NCBI RefSeq assembly: GCF_020911925.1
Contig: NZ_CP087134.1
Coordinates: forward strand, 1,364,001-1,428,000
Direction: 5' to 3'
Length of the DNA: 64,000 bases
Source: Flavobacterium cupriresistens
GTDB lineage: Bacteria; Bacteroidota; Bacteroidia; Flavobacteriales; Flavobacteriaceae
The notes beneath the pieces were generated by a model. It saw only the letters and a program-made list of their open reading frames with translations, made no database searches and was not told the DNA's origin. The position numbers and the translations under genes are program-made. Shown in pieces: positions 1 through 8,630 of this stretch (position 1 is its first letter; each line of letters opens with the position of its first letter).

Positions 1-1
1 A

Positions 2-1417
2 AGTTATTTATTAGGCGATTCTGTAAAGCAATTTTCATTTATCATTGGTGTATATCTGTTTTCGATGGGTATAGGCTCTTTTTTTTCTAAGTTTTTCAAT
101 AAAAACCTACTGAATACTTTCGTCGAAATCGAAATATTAGTGGGGTTAATTGGAGGATTGAGTTCGGTTGTCTTGTTTTTACTGTTTGAAAGTGTAGCTT
201 CCTTTCAATTCATTTTATACCTGCTTGTTTTTGTAACCGGTTTTTTAGTCGGACTGGAAATTCCGTTACTGATGAACATACTAAAAGATAAAGTCGAGTT
301 TAAAGATTTGGTCTCGAATGTTTTTACTTTTGATTACATAGGAGCTTTATTAGCATCTATTCTTTTTCCTTTAATTTTAGTTCCGAAGTTAGGAATTATG
401 GGGACTTCCTTGTTTTTTGGAATGATTAATGTCAGTATTGCAATCGCACTGTGTTTTGTTTTAGAATCGGAATTAAAAAAGAGCTATTTTTTAAAAGCAA
501 AAGCTATTTTTTCGTTCTTGGTATTATTGACTGTTTTTATATTTTCAGAGAATATCCTGTCGTATTCAGAAGGGAAATTGTACGGAGAAAATATCATTTA
601 TACCAATTCAACTCCTTATCAACGGATTGTCCTGACGCACAATAAGAGTGATTACAGGTTGTATCTTAATAATAACTTACAGTTTAGTTCTGCTGATGAA
701 TATCGTTACCACGAAGCACTCGTACATCCCGTAATGTCAATTGCCAAAAAGGCAGATCATGTTTTGGTATTAGGTGGGGGAGACGGTCTGGCAGTGCGTG
801 AAATTCTGAAATACAAAAACGTAAAAACAATTACTTTGGTTGATTTAGATGAGGGAATGACTAAATTGTTTAAAACCAATAAAGTATTGACAGATCTGAA
901 TCAGAATTCGTTAAACAATCCGAAAGTTACTGTAATCAATACGGATGCTTATATTTGGGCAAAAAGTTCAAAAGTAAAATATGATGTTGCAATTATCGAT
1001 TTTCCTGATCCGTCTAATTACAGTCTGGGGAAGTTATATTCATTAAACTTTTATCAGACCATTCAAAGTATTCTCCAACCGGATGCTGCGATAGTGGTAC
1101 AAACAACTTCGCCTTATTTTGCACCAAAATCATTTTGGTGTATCAATAAAACAGTAATGGCTGTTTTCCCTCAGACAGATGCTTATCATGCGTATGTTCC
1201 GTCGTTTGGAGAATGGGGGTTTACCATTGCAATAAATGGTTTTAACACCACTTTTAATACGGTAAACAGAAAAGCATCGGGACTGAAGTTTTATAATTAT
1301 CAGTTTGACCGATTTAATTACTTTACTAAAGATATGATTTCAAATGAAATTGAGATCAATCGTTTAGATAACCAAATTTTAGTGCGCTATTTTGATGAAG
1401 AATGGGGAAAATTATAG
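2..1417 (+). CDS. Membrane-embedded spermidine synthase-like protein, 5' partial
   Basis: The reading frame is open from the first complete codon of the window, so the gene begins upstream and the ATG at 65 is an internal methionine. The first ~190 residues are very hydrophobic, with about six membrane segments. The second half is a Rossmann-type spermidine synthase-like domain with the SAM/polyamine-site motif LVLGGGDGLAVREIL, the acidic strand end TLVDLDEG and the DFPDP motif where polyamine synthases carry their catalytic acidic residues. Family knowledge: membrane-fused spermidine synthase homologues occur in many bacteria, but most have no shown aminopropyltransferase activity, so the substrate is unknown. 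The stop overlaps the next gene by 23 nt, which implies translational coupling with the flavoprotein and membrane protein downstream. The fold is well supported, the reaction is not. Confidence 0.82.
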   Translation, partial: SYLLGDSVKQFSFIIGVYLFSMGIGSFFSKFFNKNLLNTFVEIEILVGLIGGLSSVVLFLLFESVASFQFILYLLVFVTGFLVGLEIPLLMNILKDKVEFKDLVSNVFTFDYIGALLASILFPLILVPKLGIMGTSLFFGMINVSIAIALCFVLESELKKSYFLKAKAIFSFLVLLTVFIFSENILSYSEGKLYGENIIYTNSTPYQRIVLTHNKSDYRLYLNNNLQFSSADEYRYHEALVHPVMSIAKKADHVLVLGGGDGLAVREILKYKNVKTITLVDLDEGMTKLFKTNKVLTDLNQNSLNNPKVTVINTDAYIWAKSSKVKYDVAIIDFPDPSNYSLGKLYSLNFYQTIQSILQPDAAIVVQTTSPYFAPKSFWCINKTVMAVFPQTDAYHAYVPSFGEWGFTIAINGFNTTFNTVNRKASGLKFYNYQFDRFNYFTKDMISNEIEINRLDNQILVRYFDEEWGKL

Positions 1418-3023
1418 TAGTTCCAGACGAAGTTTTGTAAAAGGAATTACGGCTTCTCTGCTTCTTGTTCCGTTTTTGCAGTTTTGTACGGATAAAATTG
1501 CCGTTTTCATGATTCGTTTGTCAGGAACCAAACATCTTTTGGGACATCGATTGTGGATCAAAGATTTTCCTGAATCATCTTCTCAGATTCAAACACCTTA
1601 TCTTATTGTTGGAGGCGGGATTTCTGGTTTAAGCGCGGCACGTCAATTGACAAAAAGAGGCATTTCTGATTTTATTCTTGTGGAATTGGAAGGGCACTTA
1701 GGCGGAAATTCTTCAAATGGCGAGAATCAACATTCTAAATTTCCACTTGGGGCACATTATCTGCCCTTGCCTAACTTTAAGGACAAAGAACTATTGAATT
1801 TTCTGGAAGAAGAAAAAATAATCCAAGGTTACGATTCAAATGGACTTCCTGTTTTTGATGAGTTGCAACTTACTTTTACACCAGATGAGAGATTGTTTTA
1901 TAAAAATAATTGGCAGGAAGGTGTAGTTCCAAAAGAAGGAAATTCTCCGGCAGAAGACGCAGAATTGAAAGTTTTTTTTGAACAGATGGATACTTTTAGA
2001 ACAAAAAAAGGAGCAGACGGGAAGTACTTGTTTGATATTCCGCTTCACCTTTCTTCTGCAGATGAAAATACCAGAGCTTTAGATAAAATAACGATGAAAG
2101 AGTGGTTTGAAAAAAACAATTTCAAATCAGAACCTTTATTTAAGTATATCGATTATTGTTGTAAAGACGATTTTGGATTGGGAATAGAATACGTTTCGGC
2201 CTGGGCAGGAATTCATTATTTTGCCGGTAGAAAGCAAGACGTGACATCAGATAAAAGAGATAGTGTATTAACCTGGCCCGAGGGCAATGCCAGATTAGCA
2301 AGTCATTTAAAGAAGTATTCTAAAGATAAAGCACTTAAAAATCATTTGGTTTACGAACTTAAAATCGAGAATAATAAAGTTATCGTTAAAACATTTGATG
2401 ACCATAAAAAAGCTACTGTTACCATTGTTGCTGATAAAGTGATAATGGCAACGCCTCAATTTGTGAATCAATATATTCTAAAAGACAGAAAGGAGTTTAC
2501 AAAACATTTTCATTATACACCCTGGCTTCTCGCAACACTTGTAGTTTCTGATTTGGAGGATAATTTCAGCTTTCCGCTATCTTGGGATAATGTGATTTAC
2601 GGATCAAAAGGATTGGGATATGTATACGATCAACATCAGTCTTTAAATCAGGTTCAGACTAAAAAAGTGATTACCTATTATTATAGTTTCTCAAGTGCGG
2701 ATCTTAAAAAGACGAGAAAAGAAATTTATAAAAAGAAAACGGAACATTGGAAACAAATGGTGTTTGATGACCTGAAAATTGCACATCCGGATATTGAAAA
2801 TGTTACAGAAGAAATGGAGGTTTTTGTATTGGGACACGGTATGATAAGTCCGGTTCCGGGTTTTATATTTGGAGAGGCCAAAAAACAAGCTAAAAAAAAT
2901 ATAGAGAATCGGGTGTTTTTTGCCCATACCGATTTGTCTGGAATTTCTATTTTTGAAGAAGCTTTTCACTGCGGAATTAATACCGTAAATCAGATTTTAG
3001 ATGAGACAACCCTGGATTCATAA
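1395..3023 (+). CDS. Tat-type NAD(P)/FAD-dependent oxidoreductase (amine oxidase-like)
   Basis: About 542 residues. The N-terminus has a twin-arginine motif (SSRRSFVKG) followed by a hydrophobic stretch ending in LQFC, suggesting folded export or membrane anchoring through Tat. A classic FAD-binding beta-alpha-beta motif follows near residue 70 (YLIVGGGISGLSAARQL), with the conserved acidic residue in LVELEGHLGGN. The C-terminal GISIFEEAFHCGINTVNQIL resembles the second FAD-contact region of flavin amine oxidases. ATG at 1395 is preferred over the TTG codon just before it. The start overlaps the synthase-like gene by 23 nt and the stop overlaps the next ATG by 23 nt, so the three genes form a tight operon. 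A polyamine-linked oxidase is a possible reading because of the upstream neighbour, but nothing in the sequence proves the substrate. Confidence 0.8.
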   Translation: MKNGENYSSSRRSFVKGITASLLLVPFLQFCTDKIAVFMIRLSGTKHLLGHRLWIKDFPESSSQIQTPYLIVGGGISGLSAARQLTKRGISDFILVELEGHLGGNSSNGENQHSKFPLGAHYLPLPNFKDKELLNFLEEEKIIQGYDSNGLPVFDELQLTFTPDERLFYKNNWQEGVVPKEGNSPAEDAELKVFFEQMDTFRTKKGADGKYLFDIPLHLSSADENTRALDKITMKEWFEKNNFKSEPLFKYIDYCCKDDFGLGIEYVSAWAGIHYFAGRKQDVTSDKRDSVLTWPEGNARLASHLKKYSKDKALKNHLVYELKIENNKVIVKTFDDHKKATVTIVADKVIMATPQFVNQYILKDRKEFTKHFHYTPWLLATLVVSDLEDNFSFPLSWDNVIYGSKGLGYVYDQHQSLNQVQTKKVITYYYSFSSADLKKTRKEIYKKKTEHWKQMVFDDLKIAHPDIENVTEEMEVFVLGHGMISPVPGFIFGEAKKQAKKNIENRVFFAHTDLSGISIFEEAFHCGINTVNQILDETTLDS

Positions 3024-4026
3024 AGCTAAAACAGATTTTCTTTTTATAATTGGCCCGTCCTTTTTTGTGTTGGCCATCATTTTTCTGTTTCAGGATTTTA
3101 TCAGTAAGATCGAAGAACAGTATTCATTTTATACCTGGCTTTTTTTAATTGTCTTTATTGATGTTGCGCATGTTTATGCTACTTTATTTAAAACCTATTT
3201 TGTAAAAGACGAGTTCGAAAAAAGAAAAAAACTGCTGACGATTTTACCCGTAATTTGTTTTTCTATTGGATTTATTCTCTTTGCTTTTGGAGGAATTGTG
3301 TTTTGGTCTTTTCTGGCTTATGTGGCTGTTTATCATTTTATCAGACAGCAATATGGTTTTATGAGATTGTATGCGCGAAATGAAAACAAAGCAAAATTGT
3401 CGGTTTGGATAGACAATCTCACGATTTATTCCTCAACCGGATATCCGATGTTGTATTGGTTTTTGTCGTCTCCGCGAAAGTTCAACTGGTTCGTCGAAAA
3501 CGAATTTTTTCGTTTCCATAACCAAACGATTCTAACAATTGCATTTTGGATTTACATTGCAATTCTATCAATTTATCTAATTTATATACTTCACAGTAGT
3601 AGTATAAAAACGAGATTTTTTAATATCCCTAAAAACAGTATTATTTTAGGCACAGCACTTTCCTGGTACTTCGGAATTGTTTATTTTAATGATGATTTGA
3701 TTTTTACATTGCTGAATGTTATTTCTCATGGAATCCCTTATATGGCGCTGGTTTATTTTAGAGAAATCGATGGTAAAACAGATTCGGAGTTAGGGAAACT
3801 ACGTCATTTGAAAAAGTACAAAGGCATTTTTATTTATGCAATAATCTTATTATGTATTGCTTTTGCAGAAGAATTTCTTTGGGAAGTTTTTGTTTGGAAT
3901 GAAAATATTTCTTTTGAAGTAATAAATTTTTCAGGGTGGGAATTTTTGGCAGTGCCATTGCTGAGCGTTCCACAATTTACACATTATATTCTCGATGGAT
4001 TTATATGGAAATCTAAGAAAGGGTAA
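3001..4026 (+). CDS. Polytopic membrane protein of the spermidine synthase-like operon
   Basis: 341 residues with roughly eight predicted membrane helices. Conserved-looking polar residues lie inside or beside helices: DVAHVYAT, YHFIRQQYGFMRLYAR, NVISHGIPYMALVYF and PQFTHYILDGFIW. The repeated histidines in membrane context could bind a metal or act in catalysis, as in membrane-bound desaturase or carotenoid-oxygenase-like proteins, but no family can be named with certainty. The ATG lies inside the end of the flavoprotein gene, so it is almost surely co-translated with it. It is the last gene of this operon. A hairpin-rich 135 bp gap separates it from a convergent gene. Confidence 0.7.
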   Translation: MRQPWIHKAKTDFLFIIGPSFFVLAIIFLFQDFISKIEEQYSFYTWLFLIVFIDVAHVYATLFKTYFVKDEFEKRKKLLTILPVICFSIGFILFAFGGIVFWSFLAYVAVYHFIRQQYGFMRLYARNENKAKLSVWIDNLTIYSSTGYPMLYWFLSSPRKFNWFVENEFFRFHNQTILTIAFWIYIAILSIYLIYILHSSSIKTRFFNIPKNSIILGTALSWYFGIVYFNDDLIFTLLNVISHGIPYMALVYFREIDGKTDSELGKLRHLKKYKGIFIYAIILLCIAFAEEFLWEVFVWNENISFEVINFSGWEFLAVPLLSVPQFTHYILDGFIWKSKKG

Positions 4027-4080
4027 GAGCGTTGTAAATTTATCTTTATAAAGTTTCTTTGATTTTGAAAATCATAAAAT

Positions 4081-4143
4081 AAAGCTCCGCAGAGGATTTA
4101 TAAACAGAACAAACCCCTGCGAAGTTATCGTAAGGGGCTTTCT
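4081..4143. terminator. Possible bidirectional terminator between convergent genes
   Basis: The gap between two convergent genes holds a nested imperfect inverted repeat. The outer arms are aaagctcc and ggggcttt, the inner arms cgcagagg and cccctgcg. No long T-tract follows, so termination is only suggested. Confidence 0.35.
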
Positions 4144-4161
4144 ATTCTTTTAAAGCATTTC

Positions 4162-4668
4162 TTAAAGTTTAATTTCAAACAAACTAAAAGAGCCTTCCTT
4201 GTAATGTTCCGGTAGTTCTGATGTCCATTCGATAGTACTGATGCCTTTGTAGTCAAAACCACAACTTGTGTAATACTTATTTATTCTTTCATTTCCGCTG
4301 TGCGTGTCAAGTCTGATATAGGTTTTATCATTTTGAACGGCATATATTTTTACCCATTCTATGATTTTTTTAACATAAGAACGACCTCGGAATTTTGGAT
4401 TCGTAGCAATACGATGAATGTATACCGCAGGATCTGCAGCGGCTTCTTTCCATATGATTAAGTCATTAAAAGTAAGAACAAAAGTGCAAGCTATTTCATC
4501 ATCTTCTTTTATTATAAAATGCCGGTCTTCTTTAATTTCAGTTTCTATTAGTGATTTTTCAAAGCCTCTCCAGCTTTTTATGTTGACCGTTTTTTGGTAA
4601 GAGGTTGCCTCATTATAGATATCGAAAACGGCATCGATATCTTTGTTTGTAGTTTTAAGAAATTCCAT
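4162..4668 (-). CDS. GNAT family N-acetyltransferase
   Basis: 168 residues, the usual size of a single GNAT domain. The acetyl-CoA-binding region is visible as IHRIATNPKFRGRSYVKKI, corresponding to the (Q/R)xxGx(G/A) loop after strand 4, and the C-terminal YYTSCGFDYKG is the typical late GNAT strand. Such enzymes move an acetyl group from acetyl-CoA to an amine. The acceptor cannot be predicted. A TATCTTTG -7 box (4700..4707 on this strand) lies about 30 nt upstream of the start, without a clear TTG -33 box. It is likely a single-gene unit. Confidence 0.85.
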   Translation of the reverse strand: MEFLKTTNKDIDAVFDIYNEATSYQKTVNIKSWRGFEKSLIETEIKEDRHFIIKEDDEIACTFVLTFNDLIIWKEAAADPAVYIHRIATNPKFRGRSYVKKIIEWVKIYAVQNDKTYIRLDTHSGNERINKYYTSCGFDYKGISTIEWTSELPEHYKEGSFSLFEIKL

Positions 4669-4744
4669 TATTGTGTTTATGCTGTAAATTAATCTCTATC
4701 AAAGATAGATTTTTGGGAGGTGAAAGACTTTGAAATTTTTAGTT

Positions 4745-5707
4745 TTAACTTTTCTTATTTGCTGTAGTTAGCCATGCTACATTTTGTTCGGATTGGTGGT
4801 CCTGGCCAATAATATCTCGATATAAATCAGGTCTTCGGGCTTTTAGGTAGCGATTCCCTCCTGCTTGAATGCATTTTTCAGGGGTAATGAGTGCAGTTGC
4901 AAAGGAGTCTTCAAAAGAACGGCATTCGGAGATGATATCCCCAAAAGGATCAATGATCATAGAACAACCATTCTTCAATTGATCATCATCCATACCAATT
5001 GGGTTGGAGAAAACTGCGTATATGGCATTATCGTAGGCTCTTGCCGGCAGCCATTTCATTAACCAGTCTCGGCCTTTCATTCCGTCAAATTCTATTCGTA
5101 AAGAAGTCGGGTCGTTTTCGCGATTTTTCCAGAGCTCGGGAGCGACAAAACCGGCGCCAGGTCGGGTAGAAGGGGTGCACATGGTGACATGAGGCATAAA
5201 AATAATTTGAGCCCCCAATAGCGTTGTTGCCCGTACATTTTCGATAATGTTATTGTCATAACAAATTAAGATGCCACATTTCCATCCCTTGATTTCAAAG
5301 ATGCAATATTCGTTTCCGGGAGTGAGATAGGGGTTTATAAAAGGGTGAAGTTTGCGGTATTTGGCGACTAAACCATTTTTATCGACGCAGACATAAGCTT
5401 TAAATAAAGCGTCATTTTCGTCTTTTTCAAAAAGGCCTGCCAGTATAACAATGTTATACGTTTTGGCTATTTCGATAAGTTTTAAAATACTACCCCCGGT
5501 TGGAATTATTTCTGCGACTTCAAGCAATTGCTCTTTCGATAAATGTCTGGCGAAAGTATATCCGGTAATAGAACATTCGTGAAATGCAATCACATCGCAA
5601 CCTTCTGCTGAAGCTTTTTTTGTAAGTTGTTCAATTACAGTTAAATTGTAGTTTTTGTCACCGCTCTTGTTTTCAAACTGTACAGTGGCTATTTTTAGAT
5701 TTTTCAT
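4745..5707 (-). CDS. Carbon-nitrogen hydrolase (nitrilase superfamily)
   Basis: 320 residues. The three catalytic residues of the superfamily can be placed: Glu44 in IAFHECSITGY, Lys119 in KYRKLHPF and Cys149 in GILICYDNNI. These enzymes cleave C-N bonds in amides or nitriles through a thioester on the cysteine. The C-terminal part keeps the usual AYDNAIYAVFSNPIG strand. Substrate is unknown. N-carbamoylputrescine amidase or an omega-amidase-like role would be guesses. The AraC-family gene upstream on the same strand, 70 nt away, may be its regulator or operon partner. Confidence 0.85.
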   Translation of the reverse strand: MKNLKIATVQFENKSGDKNYNLTVIEQLTKKASAEGCDVIAFHECSITGYTFARHLSKEQLLEVAEIIPTGGSILKLIEIAKTYNIVILAGLFEKDENDALFKAYVCVDKNGLVAKYRKLHPFINPYLTPGNEYCIFEIKGWKCGILICYDNNIIENVRATTLLGAQIIFMPHVTMCTPSTRPGAGFVAPELWKNRENDPTSLRIEFDGMKGRDWLMKWLPARAYDNAIYAVFSNPIGMDDDQLKNGCSMIIDPFGDIISECRSFEDSFATALITPEKCIQAGGNRYLKARRPDLYRDIIGQDHQSEQNVAWLTTANKKS

Positions 5708-5777
5708 TTGATGGACTATTTAAGAATAGCCCAAAAGTAAGAGTAGCGTGAATCGATAAATTGTATAAAACCGACAT

Positions 5778-6605
5778 TTAAAGCGCATTCTTTGGAAAAG
5801 TTTCGATAAAATTGTTCGTCAGTTTCCCCGTATTAAGCAGATACTCACTGGGTGTCATACCCGTATGCTTCTTAAATTCTTTTATGAGATGTGATTGATC
5901 GGAAAATCCTGTTTCATAAGAAATTGATGTAAGGGAGGTGTTTTCCGTTTTGTTTTTAAGAAGTTTCAGAAAATGATGCAGTTTTATAATATTGCCAAAC
6001 TTTTTTGGATTTAATCCAACACCTTCCGTAAATTTTCTTTCAATATGTCTTTCCGTGTAACCGGTGTAAGCAACTAATTGTTTTAGAGAAAACTGTCCTT
6101 TATTTTTGATGATAAAAGCTAAAGAGGCATCCGCTATTAATTGGTTTGTCTGTGGTTTTTTCGCTTCAAGCGTTTTAAAAAAATGATTCAGGAGTTGTAA
6201 GCGATCCGGAATTGTTAATAATGTGGTTAATTTTTCCTCGAGATCCCTGCCCATTTGACCAAATATAGCATCAACCGTGATAATGGAATCACGAAATTCG
6301 CCGCTGTCAACTCCCAGAAGCTGATGTAAGCCGTTTGGTTGAAAAACTACAATTACAATCGACATTTCACTGCCGGAATAAACATCTTTAAAATTGTTTA
6401 GCTGTCCATATAAAAAAGAAGTGGGTAGATAACTTTGTGTTTTGTAATTATCAAATCCCGATATAAGTTTGCTTTTCAACGAGAATACGATACCGGTATT
6501 ACCATCAGAAAATAAGCGAAGTTTTTGAATGTCATTGCCTTTTCTTTCTAAAAAAAGATAATGTTTTATATAAGGTGATAATTCTTTTGGAGGTACAACT
6601 TGCAT
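5778..6605 (-). CDS. AraC family transcriptional regulator
   Basis: 275 residues. The C-terminal ~100 residues are an AraC/XylS double helix-turn-helix: FSLKQLVAYTGYTERHIERKF is the first HTH, and SISYETGFSDQSHLIKEFKKHTGMTPSEY is the second, typical one. The N-terminal ~150 residues resemble the DUF6597-type ligand domain common in Bacteroidota AraC regulators (opening with VPPKELSPYIKHYLFLE). It likely responds to a small ligand. The adjacent nitrilase-type gene downstream on the same strand is the most natural target, by position only. Confidence 0.87.
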   Translation of the reverse strand: MQVVPPKELSPYIKHYLFLERKGNDIQKLRLFSDGNTGIVFSLKSKLISGFDNYKTQSYLPTSFLYGQLNNFKDVYSGSEMSIVIVVFQPNGLHQLLGVDSGEFRDSIITVDAIFGQMGRDLEEKLTTLLTIPDRLQLLNHFFKTLEAKKPQTNQLIADASLAFIIKNKGQFSLKQLVAYTGYTERHIERKFTEGVGLNPKKFGNIIKLHHFLKLLKNKTENTSLTSISYETGFSDQSHLIKEFKKHTGMTPSEYLLNTGKLTNNFIETFPKNAL

Positions 6606-6826
6606 CGTTTATTGTTCTTTTAACCTGTGTTGACGGTAGCAGAATGAAGTAAAATTAAATATATTTTTCGAGTTTTTTCTGATTTTGTAGTAGTTCTTGA
6701 AGAAAATATATTCTTTTGAGGGTTTCTCTTTATGAATTGATATTTGTCTTAATCTGGTATATTAATGGCCTTTATAGACTTTCTGTTTTTTGATTGCATT
6801 TTAGCTTTGTCAATTAAAATTGTATT

Positions 6827-6937
6827 ATGAAAGATGTGAATAAAATCGAAATTATACGCGACAATCGGGTTTCGAAATTACTATGGTTTTTGCTTGGTGC
6901 CATTTTTTCTTTTCTGATGAGTATGTTATGGCGATGA
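6827..6937 (+). CDS. Putative 36-aa single-span membrane protein
   Basis: A short ORF in the 356 bp gap between two minus-strand genes. It starts with ATG and encodes a charged N-terminus (MKDVNKIEIIRDNRVSK) followed by one hydrophobic helix (LLWFLLGAIFSFLMSMLWR). That topology, a basic region then one helix, is typical of bacterial small membrane proteins and unlikely in a random AT-rich spacer, but no family is recognised. A TTG-rich, T-rich region lies upstream without a clear promoter. The rest of this gap shows nothing else. Confidence 0.45.
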   Translation: MKDVNKIEIIRDNRVSKLLWFLLGAIFSFLMSMLWR

Positions 6938-6961
6938 TAAAGAGATAGTTATGTTAAAATA

Positions 6962-7696
6962 TCAATCCTGAAGCGTTATTATTATTTTAGGTAGTATTCT
7001 TTCATTGAATAACTTATAAGCGCTCTCCGATGGATGTAGGCCGTCTGAGGCGACTAAGGAGGTGTTCTGGAGTCCCTGTCTTGTAATATCTGTTATGGAT
7101 ACGAAGACAATATCGTTATTTTTGCAATAATTCTCTGCAAAGTTATTGTATTGGTCTATTTCTGAGCTTATTATTTCACCCTGACCTCCCATTTGAATTT
7201 GCCCAAAACGAGTATAGGCATAATCGGGAATCGAAATTACAATGACATTTTTTTTATCACCTTTCGCCAGAGTGATTGCTTTGGTAACTAATTCGGGGAA
7301 TTCTTTTTCATAGATCGAAAAACTTTTTCCTTGATATTGGTTGTTTACACCAATTAGTAAAGTGACAAAATCATAATTTGGCTCTGGATTCTCTACGTTT
7401 ATTGCCGAAAGTAAATTTGAGGTTGTCCAGCCTGTTGTGGCAATTATTTTTAATGCGGTACTGCTTTGTGGATAAATGGCTCGCAAGGTTGCCTGAAGTT
7501 GTGTGGGAAAATTGCAGGTTTCACATACACTCTGACCTATTGTATAGCTATCTCCTAAAGCTAAATACTTTATTGCATTTGGAACAGGCTTTGTGGGAGG
7601 CACGATAGTATTCTCTGTAGCGCCTTCATCAGAACTGCAACTAATAAGGAAAATGGAAAGAAAAACAATAACTATTTGTTTGAACGCTGTTGTCAT
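6962..7696 (-). CDS. SGNH/GDSL hydrolase lipoprotein
   Basis: 244 residues. The N-terminus is a lipoprotein signal peptide with lipobox LISC followed by SSDEG, so the protein is probably lipid-anchored in the cell envelope. The SGNH blocks are in order: block I YLALGDSYTIGQ with the nucleophilic Ser, block III LIGVNNQYQ with the Asn, and block V SDGLHPS with the catalytic Asp and His. This family contains esterases, lipases and acetylhydrolases acting on lipids or polysaccharide acyl groups. The actual ester substrate is not evident. It is a single gene on the minus strand. Confidence 0.88.
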   Translation of the reverse strand: MTTAFKQIVIVFLSIFLISCSSDEGATENTIVPPTKPVPNAIKYLALGDSYTIGQSVCETCNFPTQLQATLRAIYPQSSTALKIIATTGWTTSNLLSAINVENPEPNYDFVTLLIGVNNQYQGKSFSIYEKEFPELVTKAITLAKGDKKNVIVISIPDYAYTRFGQIQMGGQGEIISSEIDQYNNFAENYCKNNDIVFVSITDITRQGLQNTSLVASDGLHPSESAYKLFNERILPKIIITLQD

Positions 7697-7762
7697 AATT
7701 TAGCTAAATTAAATTTAGGTCATTCTAAACAAATAGTTACGTTAAATAGGGGGCTTTGGTTT

Positions 7763-8545
7763 TTACACCATTTCTGCTTTCATGACAATTTCTTCTTCGA
7801 TTGCATTCCAAAGACCGATTCTTTTTTCTAGTGCTAAAATAGAAACTTCTTCAACTTCTTTCCATTTTTGTGCATCGTCACCACATAAATCAGTAATCAT
7901 TTGCATCGCCATTGGTCCATGTTCATCAGCATCAAGTTCGATATGTCTTTCAAAATAATAAAGCAGTTTGCTTAAATTGATTTCAGGCAAGTTCTTTTGA
8001 AAGTTTTTCAGAATTTCGGTAAACATACCCGGAATTAAATCTTCTCTTCCAAAGGTAAAGGCAGCAGCGATTTCGTGTGGTTTTCCTTGTTCAATTACCC
8101 TGAAAGTAAAATCTAGAAACGCTTTTACTTCAATAGGTAAAGAACTTTGTTTGATAGCAACAAAGATGTTATGAAGTGAATGTACTTCAGATAAAAAAGC
8201 ATTAATTCCGGTTGTATCAGCGCCACAGTCTTCCATAGCTTCCAGATACATTTCGTAATGGCTTTGTCTTCTTCCGTCAAGAGTTAAATCAGTTTCTTCT
8301 GCCAGAACAATTTCGTTGATTAAATATCTTGTCTCAGGGTTTTTTGTTGCAAACCAAGGTGTTGTAGTGCAGGTAAGTTTCGTTTGTAGTGCTTTTAACA
8401 ATGACATAAAATCCCAAACAGCAAAAACATGGTTTTCCAGAAAGCTATGAAGATCATCAATATTCTGGATTTTATTGTACAAAGAATGTTGTAAAAGCTT
8501 GTCTTTTTGAGGTTGAATGCTATTGTTTATAGTTTCAATGTTCAT
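7763..8545 (-). CDS. DUF3050 domain-containing protein (heme-oxygenase-like fold)
   Basis: 260 residues matching the DUF3050 family across its length, with the hallmark start QPQKDKLLQHSLYNKI and LHSFLENHVFAVWDFMSLLK. The family is all-helical and is placed near the heme-oxygenase/TenA-like folds that often house a di-iron site. His and acidic residues such as YFERHIELDADEHG would suit metal ligands. Function is unknown in the literature I can recall. A TATCTTTG -7 box sits at 8562..8569 on this strand, directly after the terminator of the upstream gene, so it has its own transcript. Confidence 0.85.
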   Translation of the reverse strand: MNIETINNSIQPQKDKLLQHSLYNKIQNIDDLHSFLENHVFAVWDFMSLLKALQTKLTCTTTPWFATKNPETRYLINEIVLAEETDLTLDGRRQSHYEMYLEAMEDCGADTTGINAFLSEVHSLHNIFVAIKQSSLPIEVKAFLDFTFRVIEQGKPHEIAAAFTFGREDLIPGMFTEILKNFQKNLPEINLSKLLYYFERHIELDADEHGPMAMQMITDLCGDDAQKWKEVEEVSILALEKRIGLWNAIEEEIVMKAEMV

Positions 8546-8567
8546 TTCATTAAATTTTGGTACAAAG

Positions 8568-8598
8568 ATAAAAAGCTTCTTGGTAAGAAGAAGCTTTT
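8568..8598 (-). terminator. Rho-independent terminator of the acyl-CoA dehydrogenase gene
   Basis: Perfect 11-bp inverted repeat (aaaagcttctt at 8570..8580 and its complement at 8588..8598) with a 7-nt loop and a T-run on the minus strand. It lies about 35 nt after the stop at 8631. Confidence 0.7.
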
Positions 8599-8630
8599 AA
8601 TATTGATTTTGTGTATATTTTAATAGTTAT

